From contig NW_008246127.1 in the NCBI RefSeq assembly GCF_000281045.1, forward strand, positions 146,815 through 169,498: a DNA stretch of 22,684 nt, written 5' to 3'. The stretch is from Saprolegnia diclina VS20 (taxonomy: Eukaryota; Oomycota; Saprolegniomycetes; Saprolegniales; Saprolegniaceae). Both the position numbers and the translations under genes were made by a program. The notes below the pieces were generated by a model that was not told the origin of the DNA, searched no databases, and saw only the letters and a list, made by a program, of their open reading frames with translations. Each line of letters begins with the position of its first letter. Position 1 is the first letter of the stretch. This document shows positions 8,389 to 18,900 of this stretch, one piece after another.

Positions 8389-8779
8389 GCTCCCGCCTCG
8401 ACGCCCCAAGGTGCACACCATCAACAAGGGTGTCACATCAACCTCATAATCGCGTAGCATGCTTCTCCAGAGCCGCCTCGCCAAGCACGGAACGCAATAA
8501 CGTCATGCGCTTTACATATCTAGCATCTACCCTGTGAATGCACGGGATGTATGCAAGCCTGTATGCAATAATTAAACAGAGGCGCATAAGCGACGCCGAA
8601 CGCGAAAGCAGCTCCAAGCACCAAACACGACAAGTAGTGGGGGTGTGCGATACTAGTCTAGGCTGGTATTTCGCAATACTGTCGGGTCGCTTCACATCGC
8701 TAACAAGGTCCAAGCGCACCGCTCGTTCAAACCGTGTGCAAGGCGTTCGATGGCTCGTGGACTGGAAATCGTTCGGTAG
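8389..8779. other. Intergenic, no supported gene
   Basis: The stretch lies between the SANT-like gene and the decayed array, whose 3' ends converge on it. A - strand open frame at 8444-8719 has no recognisable feature. Nothing else is seen. Confidence 0.45.
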
Positions 8780-10191
8780 TTATGCACTAGGTATGTGGCG
8801 CTGGATCAAACGTACTAGAAAATCATCTGTGTTGTTGTTGGGCGACAAGCCTGTACTAGGCAAGTCGTCCCACGGGTCGGCGTCCTTGTCAGAGTCCCTT
8901 GAGTAATAGAGCGCCATTGCGAGATCGTTGGTGAGGATTTCGCTGATTTCACCAGCGTCGTGGCCATCGTCGTCCAGGCCATCACTGGAAGCGTCTTGGA
9001 CGCGCGCGTTCGTGGTGGTTGCTGCTGCTATGTCGTCGCGGACACGGTGCTCGCGTCGTTGCGGGAACAAACGGTGGCGAGTCCATATCAAGTTCCGAGG
9101 TAAGCAGCTGCGTGATCCCGTCGGAAGCCGACGGACGTGACGACGCGAATTCGCGATCGCGGTTCCGCTGCTACACTTCGCGGTGCTTGACTGCTGCTTG
9201 AACGGCGCACTCTACGGGGCCATAGACGTTTCGGTGCGTGGCCTTCTGGACTTTGACGCAGTTGTCCGCCTCGCGCTGCTTGTTGACACCGCAATGTCGA
9301 TCAATGGTGTTGCAGTCGGTGCCGGGACTGCAACGTTGTAGAGCAGGTCCCTTGTTCCGCCCGTATCAACTGCGGTACTGCCGCGCCGTGCGATCCCCTC
9401 CACCTTTTCGACCGTCGTCGCCATGGACTCTTGCGCGGTTTGTGCCACCATATCGGCAACGCTGGGCTCTTGGCCAGACGCCACGTCGATTCGGCTCTTC
9501 TGCTTCCATGGCCCGCGCTTGTGCTTTTGCTGCTCGGCTTCGTCACAGAGTATGCTTGCGGCTTGCACGAGGCGCCTGACGATGAGCGAGATGGTGTCCT
9601 TCGTGGGCTTCTTGGCTCCGCTGCACTTGTCCGTCGCAAATTTCTGGTTGACCTCGAGCGCGACGTCGGCCCACTCCATGGAAGCGGGCTTGGGTACCGC
9701 AACATGATACAACAGGTCTAATACTTCCGCGCTCCACCCGTAATCTCGGCTGTACTGTCGCACTGCACGATCCCAGAAGACCTTCTCGATCGCTTTTGCC
9801 ATCGTCGTGCTCGCTTTCGAAGCGAGTGCCGCCGCTGGGATGACTTGGAGTGGCACGCATGGAGGAGACGTCGCAGGGACAGCCCCAAAGGTCGCTCGTT
9901 GATGCGCGCGGATGCTGGAGCCGAGGAACGTGGCGCTGCCAACTCTCGCTCACATACACGCTGCTGCACCTCGCGGTGTTTGATTGCCTTCTCCACAAGG
10001 CGTCCGACGATTTGCGGCATGTGTTACCCCGTGGCCTTCTTGGCATTCTTGACATTGAGGCACTTCTCCATCCCGAGCTGCTGGTTGATCACATACGCGA
10101 TGTCGACCCACGATGTCCCATCAGACCTTGGCACGCTGTGGCTCGCCATCGCTCGCACTTTGGGCGAAGACGGCACCGACCAGTTGTCCAT
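8780..10191 (-). pseudogene. Decaying tandem array of SANT/Myb-like units
   Basis: Read on the - strand, three related units follow one another. Unit 1 starts near ATG 10191 and reads VPRSDGTSWVDIAYVINQQ, then meets TAA at 10026-10024, while homology continues beyond it as PQIVGRLVEKAIKHREVQQR. Unit 2 (from ATG 9802) is intact: IEKVFWDRAVRQYSRDYGW, LLYHVAVPKPASMEWADVAL and IVRRLVQAA, inside an open frame spanning 9856-9212. Unit 3 (from 9424) reads VEKVEGIARRGS and LLYNVAVPAP, loses frame after DIA, continues in the next frame as VNKQREADNCVKVQKATH and AVQAAVKHREV, then hits TAG 9173-9171. An acidic tail (SSDGLDDDGHDAGEISEIL) follows in another frame and stops at 8780. The two stops and at least two further frame changes argue for a dead or dying gene. 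Unit 2 alone could still encode a protein. The units may be related to the single SANT-like domain at 7685-8388. Confidence 0.6.
9212..9856 (-). CDS. Longest open frame of the decayed array (unit 2 plus the start of unit 3), possible protein
   Basis: This frame of up to 214 codons is uninterrupted. A likely start is ATG 9802 (MAKAIEKVFWDRAV), which leaves about 196 residues; an earlier ATG at 9856 is also possible. It contains one full SANT-like unit (residues about 5-85 from ATG 9802) with Trp residues in VFWD, YGW and MEWAD, then a Lys-rich linker and the first half of unit 3 before the frame drifts into non-homologous sequence and ends at TAG 9214-9212. If expressed it would be a truncated nuclear protein. 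It may simply be the longest surviving piece of a pseudogene. Confidence 0.35.
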   Translation of the reverse strand: MPLQVIPAAALASKASTTMAKAIEKVFWDRAVRQYSRDYGWSAEVLDLLYHVAVPKPASMEWADVALEVNQKFATDKCSGAKKPTKDTISLIVRRLVQAASILCDEAEQQKHKRGPWKQKSRIDVASGQEPSVADMVAQTAQESMATTVEKVEGIARRGSTAVDTGGTRDLLYNVAVPAPTATPLIDIAVSTSSARRTTASKSRRPRTETSMAP

Positions 10192-10574
10192 CGAAATGGC
10201 TCAAGCGTCATCAAACCTGCTATCGCACAGCCGCACAGCTCACGGACCGGCGATCGAGCTCAGTAATTTCTACGCAAAGCGCGGTATTTTCTATGCAGAG
10301 GTCGAAGACACGTGCCCGAGATCGGTATCGAATACGCACAACATGTAGTGGAAGCGATGCTCAACCACCTGATGAAGTCCACCTCTCGGCCTTGTTGATG
10401 GAACGGCGTCCCAGCACGTCTCCCGACTCGACTGGCACCATCCAGCGACCGACGTGGACGACTTCGCAGCCATGATCCACGTAGCTTGCGCCATCCAGTC
10501 GGAAGAGCGCCGACGAGCAAATTTAGCACAAGGCAACACGTCACGAGGAGGCAGTAGTCTATGAAAATGACGCT
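10192..10574. other. Intergenic, no supported gene
   Basis: The stretch lies between the first unit of the decayed array and the stop of the transporter gene. Overlapping - strand open frames (10260-10544) have no recognisable domain or membrane segment. Further decayed upstream sequence of the array could be hidden here, but I could not align any. Confidence 0.4.
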
Positions 10575-11597
10575 TTAAACCTTGGCGTCGATCATGCGCA
10601 CGTTCTCTTCAGCTTGGGCAGCGCGGGCCTTGGCCTGCTTGGCGGTCTCGGCATCCTGGAACTTGCCGTAGCCATACATCATACCACCAATCATGCCAAA
10701 GGTCACGTAGATGGCGGTCTGCGGCTTGAGCTCTTCGCCGAGGAGCAAGACGCCAATAAAGGTCGTGGGCAGCTTGTTGAGGCCGCCGACGGTCGCATAC
10801 GTTGTCGCGGACGTGACGCTGACGCACCAGAAGGACGCAAGGTTGAGGCCGATGCCCATGACACCGCTGAGGAAGAGGAGGAAGAGAAACGGGACATTGC
10901 GCATGAGCGGGTTGCTCCAGACCGTGATCGCGTCGCCCGTGTACGCCATGGGGAAGAAGAGGAGCGGGATCGCGACAATGTTGTTGTAGAACGCCATGCC
11001 AAACTTGCTGAGCTTGAGCGACGACCCGGACGTCGCGTAGCGCATGTAGAGCACGTACGCGGCCGTCGAGAGGCAGTTCATGAGCATCCAAAAGTAGCCC
11101 ATGAGCGTGCTCGCGGTCGGCTTGCCGCCCACGTCGCTGTACGAGGTGAGGATCGCGCCCATGAGCATGACGGCAAGCGAGCCGAGGACCATCGGGCCGA
11201 CCTTCTCGCCAAAGAGGCGGTACTCGCCAAAGACGATGATCAAGTTGGTCACGTTCTTGAAGACGGTGACAATGTGAATCGGGAGGCCGGCCGTCGCGAG
11301 CGTGCCCGTGTAGAGCATGGCCACAAAGAAGCCTGTGACCGGCGCCCAGCGCTTGGCGGTCTCCATGCTGAAGTTCTCGTACTGGATGTGGCCGCGGGCC
11401 TTGGCGGCCTCAAGCACGAGGACGCCGATGACGGCCTGCGCGAGGATGACGAAGGACTTCTCGGCGAAGTTGTAGTACTTGGCGCCGACGATGTACCGGT
11501 TCGCGAGCACCATCGCGTTGGACATGAGGCTGTACACCAAGCACGAGACGACGGCCATCGACGTCGTCGGCGTCTTTGCGGTCGCGTCCGAAGCCAT
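10575..11597 (-). CDS. GDP-mannose-type nucleotide-sugar transporter, 340 aa
   Basis: This is a single-exon gene. ATG 11597 opens MASDATAKTPTTSMAVV; the in-frame extension upstream is not family-like. About ten hydrophobic helices follow, typical of the drug/metabolite transporter superfamily. The two signature motifs of GDP-mannose transporters (yeast Vrg4, plant GONST) are present: FKNVTNLIIVFGEY (FKN at residues 113-115) and GGLNKLP (271-275), corresponding to the GALNK substrate-binding motif with Ala replaced by Gly. Length fits the family (320-340 aa). By family knowledge it sits in the Golgi membrane and exchanges cytosolic GDP-mannose for lumenal GMP, feeding glycan and cell-wall mannosylation. 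The C-terminal tail is cytosolic, charged and Ala/Lys-rich. Substrate specificity (GDP-mannose against GDP-fucose or similar) is inferred from the motifs only. Confidence 0.85.
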   Translation of the reverse strand: MASDATAKTPTTSMAVVSCLVYSLMSNAMVLANRYIVGAKYYNFAEKSFVILAQAVIGVLVLEAAKARGHIQYENFSMETAKRWAPVTGFFVAMLYTGTLATAGLPIHIVTVFKNVTNLIIVFGEYRLFGEKVGPMVLGSLAVMLMGAILTSYSDVGGKPTASTLMGYFWMLMNCLSTAAYVLYMRYATSGSSLKLSKFGMAFYNNIVAIPLLFFPMAYTGDAITVWSNPLMRNVPFLFLLFLSGVMGIGLNLASFWCVSVTSATTYATVGGLNKLPTTFIGVLLLGEELKPQTAIYVTFGMIGGMMYGYGKFQDAETAKQAKARAAQAEENVRMIDAKV

Positions 11598-12958
11598 GGC
11601 TGCAAATCCACAAGTGACATTGCCCGATACCGCACTTGCGCCAAGTATGACATACAAAATTCAAGATATGTCACTATTGCCAGGGAATCTCATCCCAACC
11701 GGACCACCGAGGACGAAATGGTGTGTGTCCACTTGTCTAGAGCAGCTGGCAATGGCAAATAGCTGCTCAAATAGCTTGGTCGAAGCAGAGACGGTGGTGA
11801 TGGTGCGTCGCTACGTAGGAGCACTACGTACGAGGTCGAGTCAAAGCAGCGAACTCGACGTTGCAATTTCTTGTGCTTCCTTGGGAGATCACATCGAGCT
11901 GCAGTGACGGAGAGGAGACACGAGACAGTCGTTATGAAGCTAACGTCATGGGCGCTCGGTAGAAATGCCGGTGTGCTGCGATTGCATCGGAGCTCAAGAG
12001 CTTGTGCTTGTACTCGAACAGTGTAAAGCTATAGGCAAGGGTCCATAACTTGTTCGTTAAACCTTGCTATAGGCTGCTAAGGAGGTGGACGGTGGCGGTC
12101 GCTTGTCGAGCGATCGGACTAAGTAAAGACGATGTCGAGTTGCGTGTGACACAAGCAGGACTAGAGCGTGTGTCGCTAACACGAGGGATGTGACCGGATA
12201 TCATTGACCATTATCCGGATGTACGACGTTACACATTGACCAAGAGCCCAGGAAGCGACGAAGGAGGATCCACAAGAGCGGCCGAGGTCCGCACAATGGC
12301 GCAGTGGCGCGACCAAGTGGGCTCGTGGCGCTAGGCAAAGAGAGGTGCTTGTGCGCGTCTTGGTATATCTTGAATGAAGCCGGCCATTGTAGCCCTCGTG
12401 CTACGGGGACGAGGCAACATTCGCCTGGTGCTAACGCAGGCACGCTTCCCTCCCCGCTCGAATGGAACTTGCATCTGCATCTGCCACGCTAAGAAGCGAC
12501 CGTTTGCGCATAGCACAAGTGCTGCCGCCCACAACGACAGGCAGTGGACAATGCCAACGCAGGCCCGTGTGGTGTCGCTAGCCACAGAGGCATACGAGGC
12601 ATGAAGCTCACATCGAATCTACTGGTGGGCTCATCCCTGGGCTCGTGTCGTGTACTGTACTTGCTCACTGCATGATGGCCGTCCAAACGATGTGATGGGC
12701 AACGCAAGCCGGTGGTAGCAGCAGGATCGCTGGATCGTAAAAGCAACGCGCCATGGCGGGTACAAGCCATTCGCTCATGAAGCAGCAGCACAGCATCATG
12801 CAGGCCAGCGCGCTAGTGCGACGCCCGCCCATGAGGCCGCGCCGTTGTCCTTGTCTGCGGCCACGCGGCTTGCAACATCGGGTCCAACTCTACGCCCATT
12901 GGCTGAAATCCGGTGAAATTGCCAGTTTTCGCCCAGTCAGCCCGGTTGAAGAACGAGG
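11598..12958. other. Long intergenic region between the transporter and TOR (divergent promoters)
   Basis: These 1361 bp lie between two divergent start codons. Several small open frames occur on both strands; a - strand one at 12585-12331 begins with a weakly signal-peptide-like stretch. None has a convincing domain, a paired exon or coding-type composition. Two CTATAG-containing segments about 30 bp apart near 12030-12075 form only an imperfect inverted repeat. I see no tRNA or rRNA. It presumably contains the promoters of both genes. Confidence 0.5.
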
Positions 12959-15900
12959 ATGACCGAAGCGACGGCCTTCGCCCGGTTCCTCCCGGGGCTG
13001 CGCAGCGCGAACGCGACGACGCGGACCAAGACGGCGCGGACGCTCTGCCTGTACCTCGAGTCCGAGGCGCGGGACCTGCCCATGGCCGAGTACGCGACGA
13101 CGGTCTCGGCCATCAGCGGTCGCATCATCGAGATGATCCTCGGGTCCGACCTCGCCGAGCGCACCGGGGGCATCGTGGCCATGGACAACCTCGTTGACCT
13201 CTTCATTGCTGACAACCAAGACTCGCGCATCTCGGAGTTTGCGCACGCGCTCATCAAGGTGTTTGAGAAGACGGCCAACACGGAGATCCCAACGCTCAAG
13301 GCCGGCGGGAAGGCGCTCGGCCACCTCGTCTCATCCGGCGGTACGTCGCTCATCGAGTTCATCGAAGAGTACCACATGAAGCCCGCGCTTTCTTGGCTCG
13401 AGAAGGAGAGCTTCCAGGTCCGGCGCCAGGCCGCGGTCATCATCATGCGCGAGCTCGCCATCAACGCGCCCGCGATCCTCTTCCGGCACATTGACACGTT
13501 CTTTGACGTCATTTGGAACGCGTTCGGCGACAGCAAGCAGCCGACGCGCGAAGGCGCGGCCGACGCGCTCCAGGCCTGCTTTGCGCTCCTCCAAGCCCGC
13601 GACTCGAACCGCAAGAACATGTGGTACGTGCGGACGCTTGAAGAGGTGCAGCGGGGCCTCCAGCGCGGGACGCCCGAGTCGATCCACGGCGCTCTCCTCA
13701 TCTTAAACGAGCTCCTGCGGAACAGCGGCGACTTCATGTACCCGCACTACGTCCGCCAAGTCCGCGACGTGCTCAGCCTGCGGGACCACCGGTCGTCGAC
13801 GGTCCGGCGCGCGGTCATCAACCTCCTCCCGCGTCTCGCCAAGTTCAACGCGTCGACGTTCCTCGAGATGTTTTACCGGCCGAGCATGAGCTACCTCCTT
13901 GAGGTCGCGAGCATGAACAACCCGCCGGCCGTCACGCGCGGTGACGCGCTCCTGTCGATCGGGAAGCTCTCGCTTGCGATTGGGTCACCGCTCGGCCGGG
14001 ACGAGCGCACGCTCGACATGATTACGCACTGCATCAAGCTCGGGCTCCTCAAGAAGAAGGACAAGAAGGACGGCGACACGCAGCGCGAGGCGCTCAACTG
14101 CCTCCGCATGCTCGCCGACGCGATCGGCGCGGGCTTGAGCAGGATCAACTTGGAGGCGACGATCCAAAGCGTCTTCCAGTGCGAGCTCGACAAGGGCATG
14201 ATCGATACGCTCACAACGCTCATGAAGCGCCTGCCCAACCAGCGCATGCTCATTCAGAACTCGCTCTTCAAGCAGCTCATGAAGCTCCTCGAGCTCAAGC
14301 CGTCCGAGTCGGCGCTCACGTCGGCGTCGCCGTCGCGCCACCGCAGCAAGACGTACACCAACTTGACCACGTCTAGTGGCTCCAAGACCAGTGTTCTCAA
14401 CATCCTCTCGAGCGCGATCCAGACGGGCAAGCTCGACTACTCGCCGTCGTCACCAGCGCTCGCCGTCGACGCGCCCAACATCATTGGCATGCAGATTCTG
14501 GCGCTTGAGACGCTCGCAACCTTTGACTTTGGCGGCAACCGCCACATCCCGATCGTCCAGCGCGTCCACTCGCACGTCGTTCGGTTCTTAGACCACGACA
14601 TTGCCAGCGTCCGCAAGAGCGCGGCGATCACTTGCTGCAAGCTCGTATTGCCGGCCGGCGAAGAAGCGACAGCGCTCAAGAGTGACGTGGCCGGGCCCGT
14701 GAGCACGGTGCTGCAGAAGCTGCTCACGGTGGGCATTGCCGACACGGAGGCCGACATTCGCTCCAAGGTGCTCGCGTCATTAGACCCGCGCTTTGACGCG
14801 CTGCTTGGACAGCCCGACAACCTCCGGTGCCTCTTCATCGCGCTCAACGACGAGGTCGTCGACATTCGGCAGACGGCCATGACGATCCTCGGTCGGCTCA
14901 CGCACCGCAACCCGTCCGCGGTCATGCCGTCACTGCGTCAGACGCTCGTACAGCTCCTCGCCGAGATTGAGTTCAGCGGCGACGCGCGGGTCAAGGACGA
15001 AGGCGCGTTGCTGCTCGGTCACTTTTTGCGCTCGGCAACGACACTCGCCAAGCCGTACGTGCTGCCGACGCTCAAGGTCCTCATGAAGAATTTGCGCCAA
15101 GAAGCGAGCACGGACGGTCGCATCCAGCTCAACAAGGCGGTCGTCGCCACGCTGGGCGACCTCGCGGTCGTCGGCCAAGACGCGCTGATCCCGTACCTGC
15201 CGCAGCTCATTCCAGAGCTCGTCGACGAGATGAGAGAGATCAAGAGCAGCACGGCCAATGTCGGCAAGATGGTCGTCGTCGTGCGCACGCTCGGGCTCCT
15301 CATCGGCAGCACGGGCTACGTCACGCGGCCGTACCACGACTACCCCGACCTGCTCGAAGGACTCTCGGCCGCGCTCCAGAAGAGCGGCGATGCCAACGTG
15401 CTCTTGCGCATCGAAGCCGGCCGCACGCTCGGTATCATTGGCGCGTTGGATCCGTACAGCTTCAAGCTCTTCCAGCTCGAAAAGCAAGGCCGAATGGGCT
15501 CGGGTCTGCTTGCGACCAAGCAAGTCGAGCAGCTAAAAGCCAACCAAGTGATCCCGGACGACCCAACGTGGGCGGGCTTGCTCCTCGGCAACGAAGTACT
15601 TCATTTCGCAAATTCGCACATGTTGACACTGGTTTGGGCGTAGAACGGCGTCGAGCAGCTCGTGATCAAGCGGCTCGTGGCCGACCCGCTCTCGTCGATC
15701 GTCAAGCACGAGATCAAGTGCGTGCCGGCCGAGGACTTGCTGCCGTCGCTCATGATTGGCGAAGCGCAAAATTACTTCCCCGCGGTCGCCATCAACGCGC
15801 TCATTCGCATCCTCTCGGAGCCGCGCAACGCGAGCCATTACCAAGGCACGATACTGGCCATCATGTACATCTGCAAGAACCTCGGCAAGAAGATGGAGCC

Positions 15901-18900
15901 ACACCTCGACAAGATCATCCCTGCGTTCCTCTACGCGCTCGAGCACGTGACGCCCGACTTGCGCATCTTTGTGTTTGACCAGCTCTCGAGTACGCTCCAT
16001 TCATTGGGCGACCGGCCAACTGATAGATTGATACTATTGCGTAGCACTCGTGCGGCAAATGGAAGAAAAGGTCAAGCCGCATTTGGACAACGTGGCGATG
16101 GCGTGGATCATCCAGCAGTTTTGGGACTCGCATCTGCCGCAGGTGCTGGGACTGGTCAACGAAGTCATCAACTCGCTCGGCGAGGACTTTGGCGTGTACC
16201 TCCCGGACCTTGTGCCGGAGCTGCTTCGCGTCATTCGCACCGAGCGCGAGGCATCGAACCGTCCGCAGACGCAGCTCGTCATGCGGACGCTCATCAGTCT
16301 CGGGCGGCTCCTCGACGGGTACCTGCACCTCGTCATCCCCGTGCTCGTCAAGCTCATCCAGAGCAACGCGGACTTTTTGCCGCGCCGCCAAGCTTTAGGG
16401 TACGGTCGCTCGGTGTCGGTATCATGTACAAAGATGTGGTCTAGGACGCTGGTGACGCTGGTCAAGAAGCTCAACGTGTCGGTGTTTGCATCGAAAATCA
16501 TCCACATGCTGGCGCGCGTCATTGCGAGCGGCCACCCGGAGCTCGTGTACCTCGCCATGGACTGTCTCTGCGCCATGGTGTACACGATGGGCGACGACTA
16601 CGCCGTCTTCATCCCGGTGATCAACCAAGTGCTGCATCGGCACCCGACGCAGGGCGACGTGTTTGACAAGTACGACCTCCTCGTGTCCAAAGTGCTCAAG
16701 TACCAGCCGCTACCGGCCGTCGCATGGGGCACTGACACGCTCAAGCGCGAGCACGCGTCGTCGCTCAACACGGACTCGCTCGACGAGTTCAAGCCGCTGC
16801 CGATCAACCAAGTCGGGCTCTCGAAAGCGTGGGAGACGACGCAGAAGAGCACCAAGGACGACTGGCACGAGTGGATGCGCGCGATCTCGGTCGAGCTCCT
16901 GCGCGAGTCGCCGTCCCTGGCGCTCCGCGCGTGCAAGGAGCTTGCGTCCGTGTACCAGCCGCTCGCACGGGAGCTCTTCAATGCGTCGTTCGTGTCGCTC
17001 TGGCCCAACCTCAACACGCACACACAAGACAACTTGATTCGCGCGCTAGAGACGGTGCTGCAGGCGCCCAACCTCCCGTCCGAGATCCTCCAGACCTTGT
17101 TGAATCTGGCCGAGTTTATGGAGCACGACGACCAGCGGCTGCCCATCGACATCATGTTGCTCGTACGTCCGAGCATCTGGTATGCGTTTCCATGCTTGGG
17201 GTAGGGGTCGCTCGCCGAAAAGTGTCATTCGTTTGCCAAGGCGCTGCACTACAAGGAGCAAGAGTTCAACGCGACGCCGACGGCCGCCGGCATCGAAGCG
17301 CTCATCTCGATCAACAACAAGCTCAACCAATTTGAAGCCGCGGTGGGCATCGTCACGTACGCGCAAATGCACTTGCCGCGTGTGCCAGTCAAAGCGAGCT
17401 GGCACGAGAAGCTCCAGCGCTGGGACGACGCGCTCGTGGCCCATGAAGCGGTCTTGATGACGCACCCGGATGACGTCGAGGCGGTCTTTGGCAAGATGCG
17501 CTGCTTGTACGCGACAGGGCAGTGGCACGCGCTCAACGACCACATTGAAGCCATGTGGGCGCAGGTGTATGGCGACGGTGACAAGAGCAACGGCAACGAC
17601 GACGACGGCGACGACGGCATCGGCGACGACAACAAGCTCCTCGATGTGCCGCCGGCGCTCAAGAAGGAGCTCTGCAGCAACGCGGCGCGGGTCGCGTTCA
17701 CATTGCAAAACTGGGACATTGTGCCCAAGTACATCAACTCGGACATGGACGACACCGAGTCGCACCTCTTCCGCGCTGTGACGTGCATCCGCTCCAACGA
17801 GCTGGACGAGGCCAAGCTCGCGATTGAAGAGTGCCGGCACACGATGGACCCGACGATTCGGTCGTTCATCAGCGAGAGCTATGCGCGCGCCTACATGCCG
17901 TGCGTTGTCAACCTCCAGAACCTCGCCGAACTCGAAGAGATCATTGCGCATCTGCAGCGCGGCGCGTCGCTGACCAAGCCGATGCTCGCCAACAGCAGTC
18001 GCCCGGTGCGCGACAGCTTTTTGCAAAACCATTTGACGCGCGAGAGCTTTGTCGAAGTGCTGCCGCGCATGACGCCCCAAGCCCTTCTGCATGCACAGCA
18101 AGACGACCTCTCCCGGTACACTTTCATTCTAGACGAACGAGGAACGACGCAACATATAGACTGCAAAAGATCTGGACGGCCCGCCTCCTCGGTGTGGACC
18201 GTGACATCAAGGTCTGGCAACACGTCATGCTCGTGCGGTCGCTCATTCTCGAGCCGAAAGACGACGTTGACGTGTGGCTCAAGTACGCGCGCCTCTGTCG
18301 CAAGTCGGGGCACCTCAACTTGGCCGCGTCGGCGCTCGCGAGCGTCGGCGCAAGTGTCTTCATGGAGTCGATCGCGACCGACGCCAACGTTCCGATCGTC
18401 AATGTACACATGCTGGAGCAAGAGACGCACAACCCGGTCGTCGCCTTTGCGTACCTCAAGCACCTCTGGGCCGAGAGCAAAGAGGAGCTCGCGCTCAAGT
18501 AGCTGCACGACCTGATCCACGCGATCGAGACCTTTGATGAGCACGACGAGCTTGTGAACCTCCGCGTGCAAGCGTACACGCAGCTCGGCAAGTGGCAAGT
18601 CGCGCTCACGGAGCCCAAGAAGCACAGCGACTTGATGTTCGACCAGGTTTAATTTTGCTAGCTGTTGTACAAAAATCCACGTTTGAGGGTAGGTGCTCGG
18701 GTGTCTCAACACGGCGACGCGCTTGGACCCGACCAACGGCAAGGCGTGGCACGAGTGGGCGCTCATGAACTTTCGAGCGACCGAGTCGGCGCGCGACGAC
18801 CCGATCGCGCTGGAGAAATACGCGTCCAGTGCGATCGACGGGTTCTTCCGGTCGATTTCGTTTGGCCACCGGCGCTACGACGTGACCAAGGACGTGCTGC

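Noticed and set aside
8444-8719. - strand open frame between the SANT-like gene and the decayed array
   Set aside because: No domain, no similarity to either neighbour, and composition unlike the coding regions here.
10614-11762. Long + strand open frame (382 codons) opposite the nucleotide-sugar transporter
   Set aside because: It is charged low-complexity sequence antisense to a clear transporter gene and has no recognisable domain.
12027-12075. Two CTATAG-containing segments considered as an inverted repeat
   Set aside because: CTATAG is itself a palindrome and the flanking match is imperfect, so the pairing is not convincing.
12331-12585. - strand open frame with a weakly signal-peptide-like start, possible small secreted protein
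   Set aside because: No conserved cysteine pattern or domain and no supporting exon; overlapping frames are equally open.
18451-18502. A possible 52-nt GTAC...TAG intron in TOR exon 6 that would remove the in-frame stop
   Set aside because: It fits the local intron style, but it would delete the conserved AYLKHLW segment, and its length is not a multiple of three, so the frame shifts and meets TGA shortly after.
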